A stretch of DNA of 64,000 nucleotides, taken from Cladorrhinum sp. PSN259. Lineage: Eukaryota > Ascomycota > Sordariomycetes > Sordariales > Podosporaceae. This document shows, piece after piece, positions 1 to 10,263 of this stretch. The position numbers and the translations under genes were made by a program. Location: contig MU867119.1 in NCBI GenBank assembly GCA_033725935.1, forward strand, positions 153,111 to 217,110, given 5' to 3'. Each line of letters begins with the position of its first letter. Position 1 is the stretch's first letter. The notes under the pieces are model-generated. The model worked only from the letters and a program-made list of their open reading frames with translations, was not told the DNA's origin and did not search any database.

Positions 1-310
1 CCTGCTTTTTTGGCAGATATGCGGCCTTGAAGCAATGAACAATACCATTAAACCATTCGACCAGAAATAGCCAAAACATTTAAACAGGGCCTCGCGCCAT
101 CTTTGTCTTGCAGAATGCAGGTCCTTCAACCAACACCAAACAGGCACAAGTACATGACTATCCGTACATTCTCTGTCACACTGTATTGCGCGCATGCCAA
201 GCCTTTTTTCTTGGTTTATCTCTTGAAATGCACTGTTAATTCCGGATTTCCCAGCAAAACTGATTTTCCTTTCTTCTTTCCCCTTTCCCATCATTGTCCA
301 TTATCACAAA
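1..310. other. 5' flank, no gene seen
   Basis: This stretch lies upstream of the kinase-like gene at 311 and holds its likely promoter and leader. A pyrimidine-rich tract (about 265-290) precedes the start codon, a common feature of filamentous fungal promoters. No convincing coding frame or RNA gene was recognised. Confidence 0.5.
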
Positions 311-1261
311 ATGTCGGAAACACGGCCAAACGATCGGAATGCTGCTGCGAGACAATTCGCCCTGACGCTTGATAAAGACGAAGACCTCTTTCAGCTGGGA
401 CTGCATATATACCGCCCCTTCTTCCCCTACCCGGCTGATTCCCCTCGCGTCTTCATCAAGGTCCGCCGACCGCAGGCCGAGGGAGACATGCAAAAGATTG
501 CCCATGAGTGGATGCGCCAGGAACGCGAGAGGGATCCAACCTGCAACATCCACGTCCCCGAAGTCTTTGCCATGTTCACCAGGGAAGGTTTAACCTTTCT
601 CATCATGGAACTCCTCGACAGGGCAAAGACGCTCATGAATCAGCTGCAAACGCTTGACGATGCCAACTGGGAGCACAATGAGCGCGTATACTTTGGCATG
701 GTCGCCGACGGAATTCACAGGCTGAGTCGCATGCCGGTTCCCGAGGGAGCGACCCCGGGACCCTTCACCCAAAGTGAACGCAGGATAAATCACATCGTCT
801 TCAAGGACCACGAAGCCCCGATTATCTTCCCGACCGTTCAGGACTTGGAGGACCACCTAAACAGGATTGTGAGAGGCATGCCCAAATACCGCAAGAAACC
901 CCATCGGGCGCCGCGCATCACGCTCGAAACGGACCTCACCTTTTGCTACACAGACTTCAACCACGACAACTTTATGTTTGAGACTGAGGCTGACGGTCGC
1001 CCTCGTCTTTACATTATCGACTTTGAGCACGCCTCCTTCTTGCCCATCAGCTTCCTCGCCCACCCTGTTTACATGCCTGGGAATCTGAACAGATGGGAAC
1101 ACGTCACCAACTGGGTGGCCGAAAGGTTTGGGGATTCGCTGCCGCGGACAAACGTCGAGTTGATGGATGAGGTTCGGGCTCGCTGTGTCATGTCTACGTG
1201 GTCGATTGGACTTTCGGATGAGCAGTGGCAGGCCCATCTCGCAAGCCAAGCGGAGATGTAG
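311..1261 (+). CDS. APH/choline-kinase-fold phosphotransferase-like protein
   Basis: An intronless 316-residue protein resembling the large fungal family of aminoglycoside-phosphotransferase-like (protein-kinase-fold) proteins. What is seen: a catalytic-loop-like stretch around residues 212-221 with Asp215 and Asn220 in Brenner spacing, then an Ile-Ile-Asp-Phe-Glu motif (Asp237) in the DFG-equivalent position, which would bind metal. The His that usually precedes the catalytic Asp is a Tyr (213). The N-terminal part holds a plausible phosphate-anchor Lys (about residue 50). Family members phosphorylate small molecules or are of unknown substrate, so no substrate is claimed. The start is the first ATG, after a pyrimidine-rich leader. 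The gene is followed directly by a decayed partial copy of itself (1378-1730). Confidence 0.75.
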   Translation: MSETRPNDRNAAARQFALTLDKDEDLFQLGLHIYRPFFPYPADSPRVFIKVRRPQAEGDMQKIAHEWMRQERERDPTCNIHVPEVFAMFTREGLTFLIMELLDRAKTLMNQLQTLDDANWEHNERVYFGMVADGIHRLSRMPVPEGATPGPFTQSERRINHIVFKDHEAPIIFPTVQDLEDHLNRIVRGMPKYRKKPHRAPRITLETDLTFCYTDFNHDNFMFETEADGRPRLYIIDFEHASFLPISFLAHPVYMPGNLNRWEHVTNWVAERFGDSLPRTNVELMDEVRARCVMSTWSIGLSDEQWQAHLASQAEM

Positions 1262-1377
1262 ACTTTTAAGTAAAAATAGTGTAAAAATGTGAGAATATGT
1301 ATACTGTGAAGGATAGAGTTGAGTGATGAATACCTTTTCAGATTCCATCATGATCCATTGTTAGAGCAAGTGATGCT

Positions 1378-1730
1378 AAAAGTCTTTTCGATATTCACCA
1401 GTGCAACCGAGGAGGCTTGACCTTGGCCATCATGGAACTCTCCTCGACAAGGCAAAGACGCTCATCATGATGCGTCAGCTGAGAACGCTTGACGATGCCT
1501 GCCACCTGGGGCCGCAATGAGCCCATATATTTCGGCATGAGAGCCGACGGAATACACGGGCCGAGTTGCATCCCGGCTCCCCAGGGGGCCGAAACATTTG
1601 GGCATTCGCCACGGTAGACAAACGTAGAGTTGATGGATGAGGTTCTGGCTCGGTGTGTCATATCTACGTGGACGACTGGACTTGCCGATGCGCAGTGGCA
1701 GCCTAGGGCGCAGGCTAAGTGGAGATGTAG
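1378..1730 (+). pseudogene. Degenerate, internally deleted copy of the 311-1261 kinase-like gene
   Basis: The stretch aligns by eye to the preceding gene in two blocks. Positions about 1378-1585 match about 560-757 (shared blocks around 'catcatggaactc' and 'aacgcttgacgatgcc'). Positions about 1586-1730 match about 1117-1261 (shared 'gagttgatggatgaggtt', then the 'ggagatgtag' end including the stop). About 360 bp of the parent, including the catalytic loop and DFG-like motif, are missing. Small insertions and deletions break the frame. The differences include transversions and indels, so they do not look like a pure C-to-T RIP pattern. It is read as a tandem-duplication relic; it could also be residue of a longer ancestral gene array. 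Confidence 0.85.
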
Positions 1731-2184
1731 ATTTTGAAGAGTTGGTTGGATGCTATGGAGCCGCCGAGAGTGCACAATCCGACGGAGTTTTATGCCCAGC
1801 CCATCGTCAGCCCACAACAAAAGTTCTGCGCCAGCACTAGCCCATTGGCAAAAGTCCGATCCTTCACATAGTGAGACCTGGACAAGGCATGTATAATTAG
1901 TGCTTATACCATACTATGGTATACAACATAACCAAGACCAGGCGTATATGATTAGTGCTTACAACATATAGAACGAACATAATGCAACGGCCACACCGCT
2001 TTGTTTACTTTGGCCATGCCCTGTCGATAAGTGTCACCAAGAGCCTAGAGGTAAGGGAAAACAAGTATAACTAGAGAGGGTAGGTATCGTCCTCAGCTGT
2101 TTTTTTTTTTCCATCCATCACCATCCACCAGCTTCTCTCTCCAGTCAACAATCAAGCCAAAACCCAACAACTTCCATCATCATC
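1731..2184. promoter_or_regulatory. Upstream region of the secreted 10-cysteine protein
   Basis: This non-coding interval holds a perfect 19-bp palindrome at 1905-1923 (9-bp arms, one central base). It also has an imperfect direct repeat of about 30 bp (about 1873-1907 and 1933-1962, sharing 'attagtgctta'). A T tract at about 2099-2110 and a CT/CA-rich leader precede the ATG at 2185. A regulatory role is inference from position. Confidence 0.45.
1905..1923. repeat. Perfect 19-bp palindrome
   Basis: The two 9-bp arms (tataccata / tatggtata) are exact reverse complements around a single C. The palindrome lies about 260 bp upstream of a secreted-protein start codon, between two copies of an imperfect direct repeat. 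Confidence 0.85.
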
Positions 2185-2850
2185 ATGCTTCCCAAGTCTC
2201 TTCTCTTCGCCCTCGTGGCCGCTCTCCCCACCGTCACCATGGCTGCCGCCGTCCCCGAGCTTCCCCAGGATGCCTCCGAGGGAGGACTCAAGTGGACTGG
2301 AAAGATTTTCAAGACGGACACGGAGCCTACCGTCCTCCACGGCGAGATCGGCCAGGTTCTCGAGCAGATCCTTGCCCTCAACCCCGACTACGTCGCCTCC
2401 GAAGTTAATCCGGAGCCCGAGGAGGACGCCGTGGCGGCGCTTTCGAAGCGCGCCGAGATCCTCACCTGCGCTACTATGGCTACCGGAGAAGGAAGAGACA
2501 TCAATGCAGGCGCCGACCACCTCCTCAGTGTCGGCGGCAACTGCGAGACCCCCGCCAAGTCGTGCCGCCGCATGACGTGCAATCACACCACCGCCTCCTA
2601 CCTCTGCAGCGAGGGCAACCCCATCTCGGTCAAGTGCAACAGCCTTTCCCGCGTCGTCCGACGCGTGCGCACCGACTGCTGCAACGGCTCGCCCCCAGGC
2701 GGGGGCGGGTCCGGCAGATCGGGTTACATTTACAACGATCGTATCTGGAGCGTCTGGGTTGGCTATGGAAACTGCAATCACGCCACCAACAGCCGTCCTT
2801 CCGGTTATCCTTACCCCGGTGGCAGCCCCAACGGTCTCTGCTACAACTAA
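2185..2850 (+). CDS. Secreted, Kex2-processed cysteine-rich protein
   Basis: A 221-residue intronless protein with a classical signal peptide (hydrophobic residues 5-17, likely cleavage near residue 20). An acidic propeptide ends in Lys88-Arg89, a Kex2 site. The mature part (about 90-221) has ten cysteines (95, 120, 127, 132, 141, 151, 165, 166, 197, 219), an even number compatible with five disulfides, and a Gly/Ser/Pro-rich hinge around 169-180. One N-glycosylation sequon (NHT, about 133) is visible. This architecture is typical of fungal secreted effectors, small defence proteins or precursors of extracellular ligands. No named family was recognised, so no function is assigned. It lies between the kinase pseudogene and a convergent beta-lactamase-like gene. 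Confidence 0.8.
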   Translation: MLPKSLLFALVAALPTVTMAAAVPELPQDASEGGLKWTGKIFKTDTEPTVLHGEIGQVLEQILALNPDYVASEVNPEPEEDAVAALSKRAEILTCATMATGEGRDINAGADHLLSVGGNCETPAKSCRRMTCNHTTASYLCSEGNPISVKCNSLSRVVRRVRTDCCNGSPPGGGGSGRSGYIYNDRIWSVWVGYGNCNHATNSRPSGYPYPGGSPNGLCYN

Positions 2851-2863
2851 GGAGAGAAAGAAA

Positions 2864-2876
2864 GGGGGGGGGGGGG
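2864..2876 (+). repeat. Homopolymer G13
   Basis: A run of 13 G lies just downstream of the stop codon of the secreted protein gene, in the presumed 3' UTR. Its length may be unreliable in the assembly. Confidence 0.8.
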
Positions 2877-3070
2877 TATCAATAAGGGGATGAGTGAATC
2901 AGGGAGGAAGGGTAAGATTAAAAGCAGTTGTCAATCAAGTTTTTGGTACTTTATAAAAACGATAGAGCTAGAACAGAGTATATAATCACATTAGATACAC
3001 TAGCAGATGAGAAATAATGACTCTTTAAAATGGACAAAAGTGCAATTTCAAAAAAGAACTACATACCAAG

Positions 3071-4873
3071 CTATTTCTTCCCCATAAAAACCCTCAACGC
3101 CAGACTCTCCAGCCCTTTAACCTTTCCGCTGCTCCCGTCAACCTCAAAGACAAACTGATCCAACGCAAAAGTCCCGTACGTGACCCCCGTAAAGCTGACC
3201 CAGGTCCCGCAGTCGGTGCTAAACATGTTGTCCGCGTACGGCCTCGCGCTCAGCCCGATGTCCTCGTAAACAGCTTTGAACGCCATCTCTTTGCTCCCGT
3301 CCGCTCTGATAGTCTCCAATCCGGTCGGGTAGAGCCGTATACTCCCTTGAATTGGGGTGTACCCGGCCGCCAGGGCCACGGAGACGAGTTGCATGTCCGT
3401 CCCGTTGCTAATCCACGATTCGATTCCCAGTCCCGGCCGGTCGGGCTGCGTCGTAAGTCTCAGACTAGAATTCGTACCCGTCCCGTCAGACGAGGCGACG
3501 TAGAGCCCAGCGTACTTATCCGCAGCCTGGACGCGCGCGGCGGTCTCAAAGGCGGGCAGCAGGTGGCGCCCCAGAATGTCGGCGAGGTTGAAGTTTGTGT
3601 TTCCAGGTATGTTGGCGCCCGCTATGGCAATGGAAAAACCGAGGTCGTAGTCCGGTAAAAGAACCAGCAGAGAAGAGTAATAGCCGATCCGGCCGGCCTT
3701 GTTGAAGGCATCCACCACCCGTTTGGCCACGGTGGGGTCGTAGGACGGGTGAGGGATGCGTCGGACGCCCCAAGGGGTGCTCAGACCCGCGTAGAGCTCC
3801 GAGGTGAATGCCATTGGTTTCAGCCAGGCGTTTGTCAGGCTTGCCGGCAAGATGGTCGAAGACAAGATTGAGCGGCCGAGTTTTGAGAGGTCCGAAGTGG
3901 ACGAGAACATGTTGCCCGCAGGGTTCTCGTCCCCTAGCTGCCAATCCCAGCCTGATTCCGACCTGTTGCCCGGGATCGCGCCGACCTCGGCCGGGGCCGA
4001 GACGTAGTACGTGTTGTTGAGACCTAGGGGGCGCAAGATGCTGTCCTGCATCATTGATTCGAAGGACTTGCCCTTGATTGACTCGAGCGCGTAGGACAGG
4101 ATCTGGTACCCCGTGTTTGTGTAGGCGGGGCTCGTGAATGGCGCGTAGGACGGGTAGGCTTGGAGGAGGCCGTTGAAGAATTCAGTCCGGTTGCACAGAG
4201 GCCAGGCGCCACAAGGCGGCAACGTCGGGTCGGATCCGTTCAGCGGCGGGAACCCCAGAGAAACGGCGACATCCTGACCGTACTGCTGCGTCATCTCGCC
4301 CATCAGTCCGTAATCCCTTATGGCACCAGACATCTGCCCTGCCAGGCTCCCGATGGTCACTTCGTCCCAGGGAACATTCTTCACCGGATCCTTGGCTGCC
4401 CTCGCTCGTTCGGCGGCCTCCTTCAGCTCGGGGACGTACTTGGTGATTGGGTCGTTCCACTTGTCCATGCCATCCTGAGCTAGCCACGTATATACTGCAA
4501 ACACCTTGGTCAAACTCCCCAATCGATAAACCGTGTTGCCATCTACTTTCTTGACTCCAAACGAGTTGTTCCCCGTCGCAGCTGCCAGTTCCGGCGCCGT
4601 GTGATGCCACTGCCAGAGAGTGGGCGTGTCAGGGTTTGTGCTAAAAATTTCGATGCTCCAGCTTGTTGAGTTTGCAAGGACCGAGGCAGAGTTATCATTG
4701 TCACGGTCTGTGAATATGGTGGTGAGGTTGTCGAGAGCCGCGCGGACTGCGGGACTGGAGGCGAGGTTGGTTGGCTTGGGGAAGACGGGGCCTAGGGGAG
4801 GACAGTTGGGTCCTGCAAAGATTGGGGTCGAGATTGCTGCTATGGCCAGCAGGAGCGATGTTTTTGACTTCAT
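3071..4873 (-). CDS. Secreted class C beta-lactamase / PBP-like serine hydrolase
   Basis: A 600-residue intronless protein. It starts with a signal peptide (hydrophobic residues 6-19, cleavage near Ala20). The beta-lactamase-related fold is shown by the SxxK active-site motif Ser120-Leu-Thr-Lys123 and the Tyr251-Thr-Asn253 motif within the usual 'NTGY' context. Family knowledge: these use an acylated serine. Fungal members are mostly secreted or vacuolar hydrolases (esterase, amidase or peptidase activities), and several sit in secondary-metabolite clusters; antibiotic resistance is not implied. The long C-terminal part (about 450-600) resembles the beta-rich domain that follows many fungal members. 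The ATG at 4873 is the first ATG in frame, directly before the signal peptide. Confidence 0.88.
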   Translation of the reverse strand: MKSKTSLLLAIAAISTPIFAGPNCPPLGPVFPKPTNLASSPAVRAALDNLTTIFTDRDNDNSASVLANSTSWSIEIFSTNPDTPTLWQWHHTAPELAAATGNNSFGVKKVDGNTVYRLGSLTKVFAVYTWLAQDGMDKWNDPITKYVPELKEAAERARAAKDPVKNVPWDEVTIGSLAGQMSGAIRDYGLMGEMTQQYGQDVAVSLGFPPLNGSDPTLPPCGAWPLCNRTEFFNGLLQAYPSYAPFTSPAYTNTGYQILSYALESIKGKSFESMMQDSILRPLGLNNTYYVSAPAEVGAIPGNRSESGWDWQLGDENPAGNMFSSTSDLSKLGRSILSSTILPASLTNAWLKPMAFTSELYAGLSTPWGVRRIPHPSYDPTVAKRVVDAFNKAGRIGYYSSLLVLLPDYDLGFSIAIAGANIPGNTNFNLADILGRHLLPAFETAARVQAADKYAGLYVASSDGTGTNSSLRLTTQPDRPGLGIESWISNGTDMQLVSVALAAGYTPIQGSIRLYPTGLETIRADGSKEMAFKAVYEDIGLSARPYADNMFSTDCGTWVSFTGVTYGTFALDQFVFEVDGSSGKVKGLESLALRVFMGKK

Positions 4874-5609
4874 TGTCACTTTCCTATCCCTCGCTCATAT
4901 ACGATCTTGGTGAGGCACACGCGGGTTTTTTCGTTGCTTGGCAGATAATTGGTATTTATACCACAAGTTTACTCACACGCGTCTTTCCCGGCTCATGGAC
5001 GCGGCACGTCGAGATGAGATCTGATCTCCCCTTGCATATGCTGAGTGGCATGCATACGTATCATTCTCGGAAGTACCATCCCACAGTTGCGGTCCTGAAC
5101 TGCAACTCTGAGCCTCCATTCATCTACGGCACATGGTAAAGTTTGCCCACACAGCAAAATATGGTAGCTATGTCGGGAGGATGTCCGAGCCTGTTCAATT
5201 TACTTCCCGATCTTGGTGGACTGCAACCTATGGTAACGGGTAACAAGCGCCTATTAATAGTGCCATTTAGCCAGGATTTTTGGAACTGAGTACTGTTCGG
5301 GACTCGACCTGGAAAGATAAGAACAAAGGGCCTGCCTCGTCCTGTAGAGCGCCTATAATCATCCATAATATGGCGGCATCTCTATTGATTAATCCTCGGC
5401 TGAATTGCCGGATTGTATGCTTCCCAAAGTCGTATGGCAACTCTGGGTCCGTTCCCCCTTGCCGGATAATTAACGAGCATGTAACTCCAGCGCTATCAAG
5501 ACGGAGGAAAGCGTACATGCTTTCCAGCACAACAAGAAAGGGGGGCTGACAAGAGAAATTCAGGGGTAGAGGAGTTGAGTCAGGGCCCCTTTCTTGTGCT
5601 AAGCGGAAT

Positions 5610-5655
5610 GTGATTTCTTTGACTGGAGCAGTGTGATTTCTTCGACTGGAGCAGT
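5610..5655. repeat. 23-bp tandem repeat, 2 copies
   Basis: Two adjacent 23-bp units (5610-5632 and 5633-5655) differ at one base. A third partial copy starts at 5656 (gtgatatctt). Confidence 0.85.
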
Positions 5656-7212
5656 GTGATATCTTATCGATCGGGGAAAAGCAAACCACTTCTCGAACCG
5701 GTCACCTACTCGAAGTGGATTGCCTGTGGATGCTGCGCAGCTGAAGTTTTGCAGGCATCGACCAGATAGAGCCACAGGAGATTGTGGGTTTCTGAATCGC
5801 CATCGTATTGAGAATCGATAGAGTTGGTCATCATTGCACCGTCGTGAAATGTCATTTCTTTTCTCTTGCTCTTGTACAATACTGGTCCCTGCCACCCAAA
5901 AAAGTTAGGATGGTTCTTGTTCGACTTCGAGGCTTATCGTTGCACGAAATTGGCTTGGAGTGAGCCGTGATAATCTTATTCGGTGCGAACTGATGTCATG
6001 CGCTAACATTGCCAGGGGGAGGCCATCACTGAATAGATTCTATTGGTGAATGGCATTATACAGATCCGGTATACAAATCACCAGAAATTTGAACCAAGCG
6101 GACGGCGTCTCCCAAGGCCACTTGAGACCGCAGCTAAAATAGCTTGGTGTTGAGACGATGGCACCGTCAGTTTGAGCACAGACAACCTCTAGGAATGCAT
6201 CCCACGAAGCGGGTGGGATACCGGCCTCCGTGGTCTTTGAGCTAAACACGCCGTCGGGCTTGAACACAAAAGTTGTCCATGATTTAGGTCCCCGAGAAAT
6301 CATCAAGCTTCACCAGCGTAAAACCCTCCATGTGGGAAATTTGGGTCGGCATCTTGGAATCTTGGCTGCCTCTAAAAAAGCCTCCATCCTGAGCATCAAT
6401 GTTGAGTTTGAATAGATGCTGGGAGTCCAGAACGGGGTTGTTATCGAATATGTGGTGTCATATAATAAAATGGGCATGGAGACAGCAGCATCTATGACTC
6501 CCAATGAGCTTTGAATACCTATATGAATTATTTTTGTTGGAGAATCAATCATGGCGTCGCTTTTGCGATAACCAGGCGATCAAAGAAGCAACTTGTGCCG
6601 AACAAGACTCCTCGGTGGCTCCGGGTGGACTCGAGATGGACAAGGGGGTCCAATGCGGTGAGGTGTCCACCGTCCTGCGCACAAATTTATCCTTGATTGT
6701 GGGTCATGCGTGATCGCAGGGATTCCCAATTTCCGATTGAGTTTGTGGGATATGATGAAAATCTTTTTGTGTTTGTCCTTCTGGCGTTGTTTTTTGAGGC
6801 TCTGAGATTTTGGTGTTGATATGACAGGGGCACGGTCACGGGGGTGAAATCCTTCGGCAGGAGAAATGGTGATCACTGCTCGCTTGTTGGTGCAAATGCC
6901 GTAAAAACGTGGCAGAGAAAGCCAAAGACTGCCGTGATCCGTCGGTACTCGGAGGGGAGCCGAAATGTGCCCTTTTTTTTTCTTCTTTTTTTTTGTGTTT
7001 ACAACCCCAAGACCAAAACCCCCCTTCGAAATTCCATTCCTCCAGCAAACGTTACTCGGGGCCGGTAACGTTTTATTCCACTTGGGATGGAGAATGGTTG
7101 CCCTTTGAACGGACAGGTAGAGAAGAAACCAAGAGTCAGCCGCCCATTCGTCCGCTCGCCCCTCCGGTTCTTGAACGTATCCCTGCCACATGTTCCTGGT
7201 AAGTCATGTCTT

Positions 7213-7244
7213 GAAATGTCAAAATGTCAAAACGTCAAAATGTC
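7213..7244. repeat. 8-bp tandem repeat, 4 copies
   Basis: Four consecutive 8-bp units of the form RAAAYGTC: gaaatgtc, aaaatgtc, aaaacgtc, aaaatgtc. Non-coding. Confidence 0.85.
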
Positions 7245-7750
7245 GACTGGCCCGAGAACATATCCCCATCCCGCGGCCGAGTTTTTTTTTTCACAAATGA
7301 AAAACTGACATGGCGAGATCTCGACAGTCGATCTCCCCACAATTCCCCGATTACCAGGAATTTCCCCTCGATCCTTGGGAGAATTCGGAGATATCTGTGG
7401 AGCTTTGCTGTTCAGTGAATGGGCGCCACTGCGCCAGGGCCACAGGAATGAGATACGCGGGGAAGCCTGTCCCAGAGCGGCCTGGTCTCGGTGGGATGCT
7501 ACGGTGCCACTAGGAGACCAGCGAGTGGATGTTTGGTAACTTTTGGGCCGACGCTTGTCATCCCGATGGCGAGACGGCGTGTCTGTGCGTGCTCCTCCCG
7601 GCAGAGCTCCCCGCGGCATTTGCTGCATTGGCGAGTCTTGAAGGCTCGTCGCCGTGACGCAGGCAGAGATTGTAAAGGGTGAGACGAGGGGTAAATCCTA
7701 ATTGCACGAGCTCTGAGCCTTGGGGTATGGGAGAGAACACAAGCGCAGAA

Positions 7751-7820
7751 GAAGAAAAGAAAAGCCAAGAATAAAAGCAAGAAGAAAAGAAAGGCCAAGA
7801 GAAAAAGCAAGAAGCAAAAG
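7751..7820. repeat. 30-bp purine-rich tandem repeat, about 2.3 copies
   Basis: Units at 7751-7780 and 7781-7810 agree at about 27 of 30 positions, followed by a partial third copy. The strand is almost purely purine (A/G with occasional C). It would read as a Lys/Arg-rich peptide on the plus strand, but no gene context supports translation. Confidence 0.75.
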
Positions 7821-8442
7821 AAAGCGACTGCACCAAGCGAGTCCGATACCGTCACTCTGGGCCGGCATACACCAATCCCGAGGAATCCCAATGAAATTGC
7901 TTTGTGGGCCATCCCTATGCTCTTCTGGGCATGGCCCTTCGTCGCCGTCGAGACAGTGAGCATGTGTCTAGCCTGGAAAGTAGATGGTTTAGATGGGTGG
8001 GGGTTTAAGTGGACTTGTGGGAAAACCTTTCCAAACTCCATCAAGCTCTTCCTTGCGGCTCATTGACAAGCAGGGTATATCCTTTCTGTAAATCAATAAT
8101 GAGAACCAAGGGCTTTCGTTGTTGGGTTTCCCGGGTCGCGGTGCTAAATAAAATAGGGGTCTGGCATGTGCCCTCCCCTGTTTTCTGGAAGGAGATTTTC
8201 TTTTTCTTCGCCCTTGCCGACACTAATGACAACGACCAAGTCGATCAACCACCACACTCCTTTGGCTCCAACTGCCTGTCTGTCATTCTTTTCTTCGTTG
8301 CTTAACAGAGTGCAGGCGGAATTCTCTCCGACTCTCGGCAGCCCATTTCGAGATATATATATATTGCGTGCCGGGCCCCCTTCCCCATATCATTCCTTTG
8401 TCGATCATCATTATTTGATTGCAACACGACAACCACGGCACC

Positions 8443-9664
8443 ATGATTGTTGACTTAGTCAGGCTCGTGGCCCGAGCCGAGGCCGACGTCACCAAGCCAG
8501 AACAGTTCGCCAACCCGTTGAAACCAACACCAGAAGAATGGGCTGCCCTTCCCCACGACAACCAGGGGCCCAAGCTCGCCGGGGTTGGATGGATGTTGTG
8601 GGCCGTCGCTAGTTCAATGCTGGGCCTCCGTATCTACTGCCGTATGCTCAAAAGACAGAGCCTCTGGTGGGATGATGCTTTTCTAATAGGTTCCATGGTG
8701 AGCAATTCTGATTCTGCTCGGTTTGGATCTGACCACTGACATGCCTTGGTTATCTTGTTAGCTCTGCATGACTGTGGAAGTGATTCTTATTACTTACATG
8801 ACGACATATGGATACGGCAAGCACTTTTGGGACTTTGACCTCAGCAACATGCAATACCTCATGATTCCCATGAATGTTTCGGGAACGCTGGGAGTTTGTT
8901 CTGCCGTCTGGTCCAAGACATCTTTCGGTATCACTCTTCTCCATCTCACCAACGGCTGGCTAAAGAGAATCACTTGGACCTGTATCATCTCGATGAACAT
9001 CATCATGGCCCTCAGCGCCATGTTCCCCTGGATTCAGTGCACGCCCATCAACAAGGCGTGGGATTTGACCGTTGCAGGCAAGTGCTGGGACCCTACAGTC
9101 CTGCCCCACTACAACATGTTTGCCGGTGCGTGGTCGGCCCTCATGGATATCATTCTGGCGCTGCTTCCTTGGAAGTTCCTCTGGGGTCTGCAGATGAAGA
9201 CGAGCGAGAAGATTGGTGTTGGCTTCGCCATGTCGATGGGTATTTTTGCCGGTGTTACTGCCATTATCAAGACAACCATGATTCCGAAGATGTTGTCAGA
9301 TGATTTTGCCGATGGTATCGATCTCTGGATTTGGAACCTTGCCGAAGCCGCCGTCACAGTCGTTGCCGCCTCAATTCCTATGCTTCGTGTCCTCGTCCGC
9401 GACGCCAAGTCCTCTCGCCAGTACCACTCGGGTTATATCAAGGAGACCGGAGCCACCGGCAACCGCAGCAGAAAGGTCACGATTCAGAGCAAGGTGGCGC
9501 GCAGAACCAGCGATGTCGAGATGCACAAGCTTGGCGACGACCGTAGCGACAGAAGCATCCTTGCCGCGAACCATGAGAAGGCCAAGAATGGCGGCATCGT
9601 GCAGGTGGTGGACTTTAGCGTCAAGTACGATGACGATGACAGCGGGAAGAGGACACCGAATTAG
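8443..9664 (+). CDS. PTH11-like / fungal rhodopsin-domain integral membrane protein
   Basis: Two exons, 8443-8697 and 8762-9664, joined across a 64-nt intron (GTGAGC donor, CTGAC branch site, TTAG acceptor), give 385 residues. The protein has about seven hydrophobic segments between residues 45 and 300. It carries the 'GLRIYCR', 'WWDDAF' and 'CTPINKAWD' elements typical of the fungal rhodopsin-like membrane domain found in PTH11-type receptors. No CFEM domain precedes it. The last 90 residues are a charged cytoplasmic tail rich in Ser, Arg and Asp. Family members are predicted plasma-membrane G-protein-coupled-receptor-like sensors; ligand and signalling partner are unknown. The start chosen is the first ATG, in good context (ACCATG). 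Confidence 0.88.
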
Positions 9665-10263
9665 TTTTTTTTTGTTTGATACCAGTTGCATTTCAATCAT
9701 GGCCGTCGACGCGATCGTGCTCATTGACGAAACGAAAAATAGAAAGGATCAAGACGGACATCTGTAATATTGACAAGTCATTTTTTGCAAATCTACATAT
9801 AAAAGAAAATTGAAAAGATGTGCATTCCAGGTTATAAGGTTTGATGATCAGGCAGGAAGAGACTGGAGTTGGGAAGAAAATTATAATTGTTGACGACGTA
9901 TGGAATTGTGAGAAAGTGTGAAGCTGAAATGGCAGACCACACCTGATAGCTGTTAGTGGAATCCAAAATATGCACCAACAAGCACTGACTCTGATCGCCT
10001 TCCCTAACAGCCAGCAAACAAGGTTTGCTAGTGCCATCTGCCAAGCTCTGGCAGCAGTCTGGCCCGACTCAACTGCAGGCTCGCCGCTAGTCTGATCTTT
10101 TTAGCTTCACTGTTTCACGCTTTTACTAAACACGCTGTCAGTCTTTAACGTGCAACATTACCATTTTTTATTTATTTTTGTTTCATTTTTTTCTTTTCTT
10201 CTTTTTCGCTCCTTTGAAGAAGGCTTTCCATTTCTGTAATAATTTGCTAATGCAGTCGTCTTC
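9665..10263. other. Intergenic, no gene seen
   Basis: This interval separates the PTH11-like gene from the downstream phosphoesterase gene. It holds the 3' UTR of the first and a T/CT-rich promoter (about 10155-10215) of the second. No coding frame was supported. Confidence 0.5.

Larger units (their letters stand above)
4874..8442. other. 3.6-kb gene-poor interval
   Basis: No convincing gene was found. Open frames here are short, lack family motifs and lack consistent splice signals. The interval contains several short tandem repeats (5610-5655, 7213-7244, 7751-7820) and a pyrimidine-rich run near 6968-6994. The right end is the promoter of the PTH11-like gene and carries a TATATATA stretch near 8353-8363. 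Two abutting minus-strand open frames at 6040-6552 could be remnants of a gene but show no recognisable domain. Confidence 0.5.

Noticed and set aside
857..1351. 164-codon minus-strand frame overlapping the kinase-like gene
   Set aside because: Its composition is what the reverse complement of the coding strand would give; no motif.
1378..1730. RIP as the explanation for the degenerate kinase copy
   Set aside because: The differences from the parent include transversions and many indels, not mostly C-to-T and G-to-A changes.
2152..2781. Long minus-strand open frame antisense to the secreted 10-cysteine gene
   Set aside because: It is a shadow of the GC-rich plus-strand coding frame, without signal peptide, domain or splice logic.
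6040..6552. Two abutting minus-strand open frames that could be one broken gene
   Set aside because: No recognisable domain in either frame, and no consistent splice or frameshift that improves the reading.
7213..7820. CRISPR-like array from the short repeats
   Set aside because: The repeats are 8 and 30 bp and directly adjacent, without unique spacers, and the organism is a eukaryote.
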